This document shows positions 12,513-13,135 of a DNA stretch of 13,135 nt, piece after piece; position 1 is the first letter of the stretch; each line of letters begins with the position of its first letter. The notes under the pieces were generated by a model. That model ran no database searches. It was not told the DNA's origin and worked only from the letters and a program-made list of their open reading frames with translations. Source of the DNA: Candidatus Glassiibacteriota bacterium (GTDB lineage Bacteria; Gemmatimonadota; Glassbacteria; GWA2-58-10). The stretch spans positions 1 through 13,135 of the forward strand of contig JAFGTO010000039.1 in assembly GCA_016934095.1 (NCBI GenBank). The letters run 5' to 3'. The position numbers were made by a program, and so were the translations under genes.

Positions 12513-13135
12513 GTGAAGCAGAAAATCAGCCGGCGGTCGTTCGTGGGGCTGACCGGCGCCGGCCTGGCTACCCTTTCAGCGCCGCGCCGGGTTCCCGGCC
12601 AGTCCGGGGGATCGCTCAGGGGCGGGACCGCCAGGGTCGATATCACTCCGCCGGTGGGCTGCTGGCTCTCCGGCTGGGAGATCAGGGACAAGCCGAGCGA
12701 GGGAGTTGCCGACAACCTGTACGCCAAGGCCCTGGTCCTGGCCGATGGGGAAAACAGGATCGCACTCGTCTCTGCGGACCTGATCGGGGTCCCCGCCGGA
12801 ATTGTCTCGGCAGCCCGCGAGGCGGCCCGGCGGCAAACCGGGATACCCGGAGAAAATATCCTGATCGCCGCCACCCACACGCATTTCGGGCCGATGGTCA
12901 AAAAGTACAGGTTCGAGCCCGGGTCCAGGGTCGACCCGGCTTACCTGGAGGAGCTCACCGGCAAGCTGGCAAGGGTGGTTAAAGAGGCCCACGGCCGCCT
13001 GGCCGGGATCAGGGTGGGGGCGGCCAAGGGAGAGGCCCCGGAGCTGCTGTTCAACCGCCGCACCAGGGACAGCCGGGGCCGGGCGGTGATGACTTTCGTG
13101 CTTCCGCCGGCGGACCCTGGCCTCAGTTTCGGCCC
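12513..13135 (+). CDS. Neutral/alkaline ceramidase-like hydrolase, Tat-exported (3' truncated by window edge)
   Basis: The frame opens at a GTG (12513) preceded by GGGAG (12501-12505) and stays open to the window end, giving 207 residues of a longer protein. The N-terminus is a twin-arginine signal (SRRSFVG, R7-R8), followed by GLTGAGLATLSAP and a break near residue 30. The mature part follows the N-terminal domain of neutral/alkaline non-lysosomal ceramidases: GTARVDITPPVGCWLSGW (38-55), NLYAKALVLADGENRIALVSADL, then GENILIAATHTHFGP, where H122 and H124 match the zinc-site region THTHSGP of the family. The family hydrolyses N-acyl-sphingosines, but bacterial homologues in polysaccharide- or lipid-degrading genomes are often uncharacterised, so amide hydrolysis outside the cytoplasm is the safest call. 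Family members are usually over 400 residues, so most of the gene lies beyond the window. Confidence 0.85.
   Translation, partial: MKQKISRRSFVGLTGAGLATLSAPRRVPGQSGGSLRGGTARVDITPPVGCWLSGWEIRDKPSEGVADNLYAKALVLADGENRIALVSADLIGVPAGIVSAAREAARRQTGIPGENILIAATHTHFGPMVKKYRFEPGSRVDPAYLEELTGKLARVVKEAHGRLAGIRVGAAKGEAPELLFNRRTRDSRGRAVMTFVLPPADPGLSFG

Noticed and set aside
1..13135. CRISPR array, tRNA, rRNA or intact insertion sequence
   Set aside because: I found no regularly spaced repeats, no cloverleaf or rRNA-like sequence and no transposase motif on either strand.

Overview
The window looks like chromosomal DNA of an uncultured, probably Gram-negative environmental bacterium. Two proteins carry lipoprotein signals (lipobox Cys), one carries a Sec signal and one a twin-arginine signal. 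The right-hand genes are GC-rich, with about 70% GC in the 60-base lines I counted by eye at 6721 and 9481. The left edge is AT-rich, about 30% at 241-300. The gene mix (FkbH-type HAD protein, DUF4910-type aminopeptidase, exported RraA-like protein, Tat-exported ceramidase-like protein) resembles planctomycete, FCB-group or candidate-phylum genomes. That placement is an inference, and I cannot assign a phylum.

Layout. Bases 1-856 hold no convincing protein gene. They contain a strong intrinsic terminator at 169-216, possibly ending a small structured RNA. From 857 to 9899 nine genes run on the + strand: a class I SAM methyltransferase (857-1753), an FkbH-like HAD-IIIC/glyceryl-ACP synthase (1826-3613), an acyl carrier protein (3624-3848), a fusion of an AAC(3)-like N-acyltransferase with a DUF4910/M28-like aminopeptidase and winged helix (3900-6029), a GT4-type glycosyltransferase (about 6159-7325), a 150-aa unknown (7361-7813), an Mth938-like protein (7843-8184), an exported RraA/HMG-aldolase-like protein (8277-9155) and a lipoprotein class II aldolase (9222-9899). 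An intrinsic terminator or attenuator lies between the last two. A TauE/SafE-family permease converges from the - strand (9915-10703). Next comes a repeat-rich 415-bp intergenic segment, an uncharacterised lipoprotein on the - strand (11119-12300), and a divergent Tat-exported neutral-ceramidase-like gene (12513 to the window edge, truncated by the edge).

How the genes may work together. The left block reads as a compact cassette for decorating a surface glycan. FkbH would load a glyceryl group from a glycolytic intermediate onto the ACP. The AAC(3)-like domain would be the obvious candidate to move the acyl group onto an amine, and the methyltransferase and glycosyltransferase would act on the acyl group or the glycan. 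The dehydrogenases that turn glyceryl-ACP into methoxymalonyl-ACP are absent, so glyceryl transfer is more likely than polyketide extender-unit synthesis. The fused aminopeptidase-like domain is the most unusual part.

The right block is dominated by proteins predicted to leave the cytoplasm: two aldolase-family proteins with intact catalytic residues, an unknown lipoprotein and a ceramidase-like hydrolase. This suggests extracytoplasmic breakdown or modification of organic substrates. All functions are inferred from motifs read by eye; no database search was possible.
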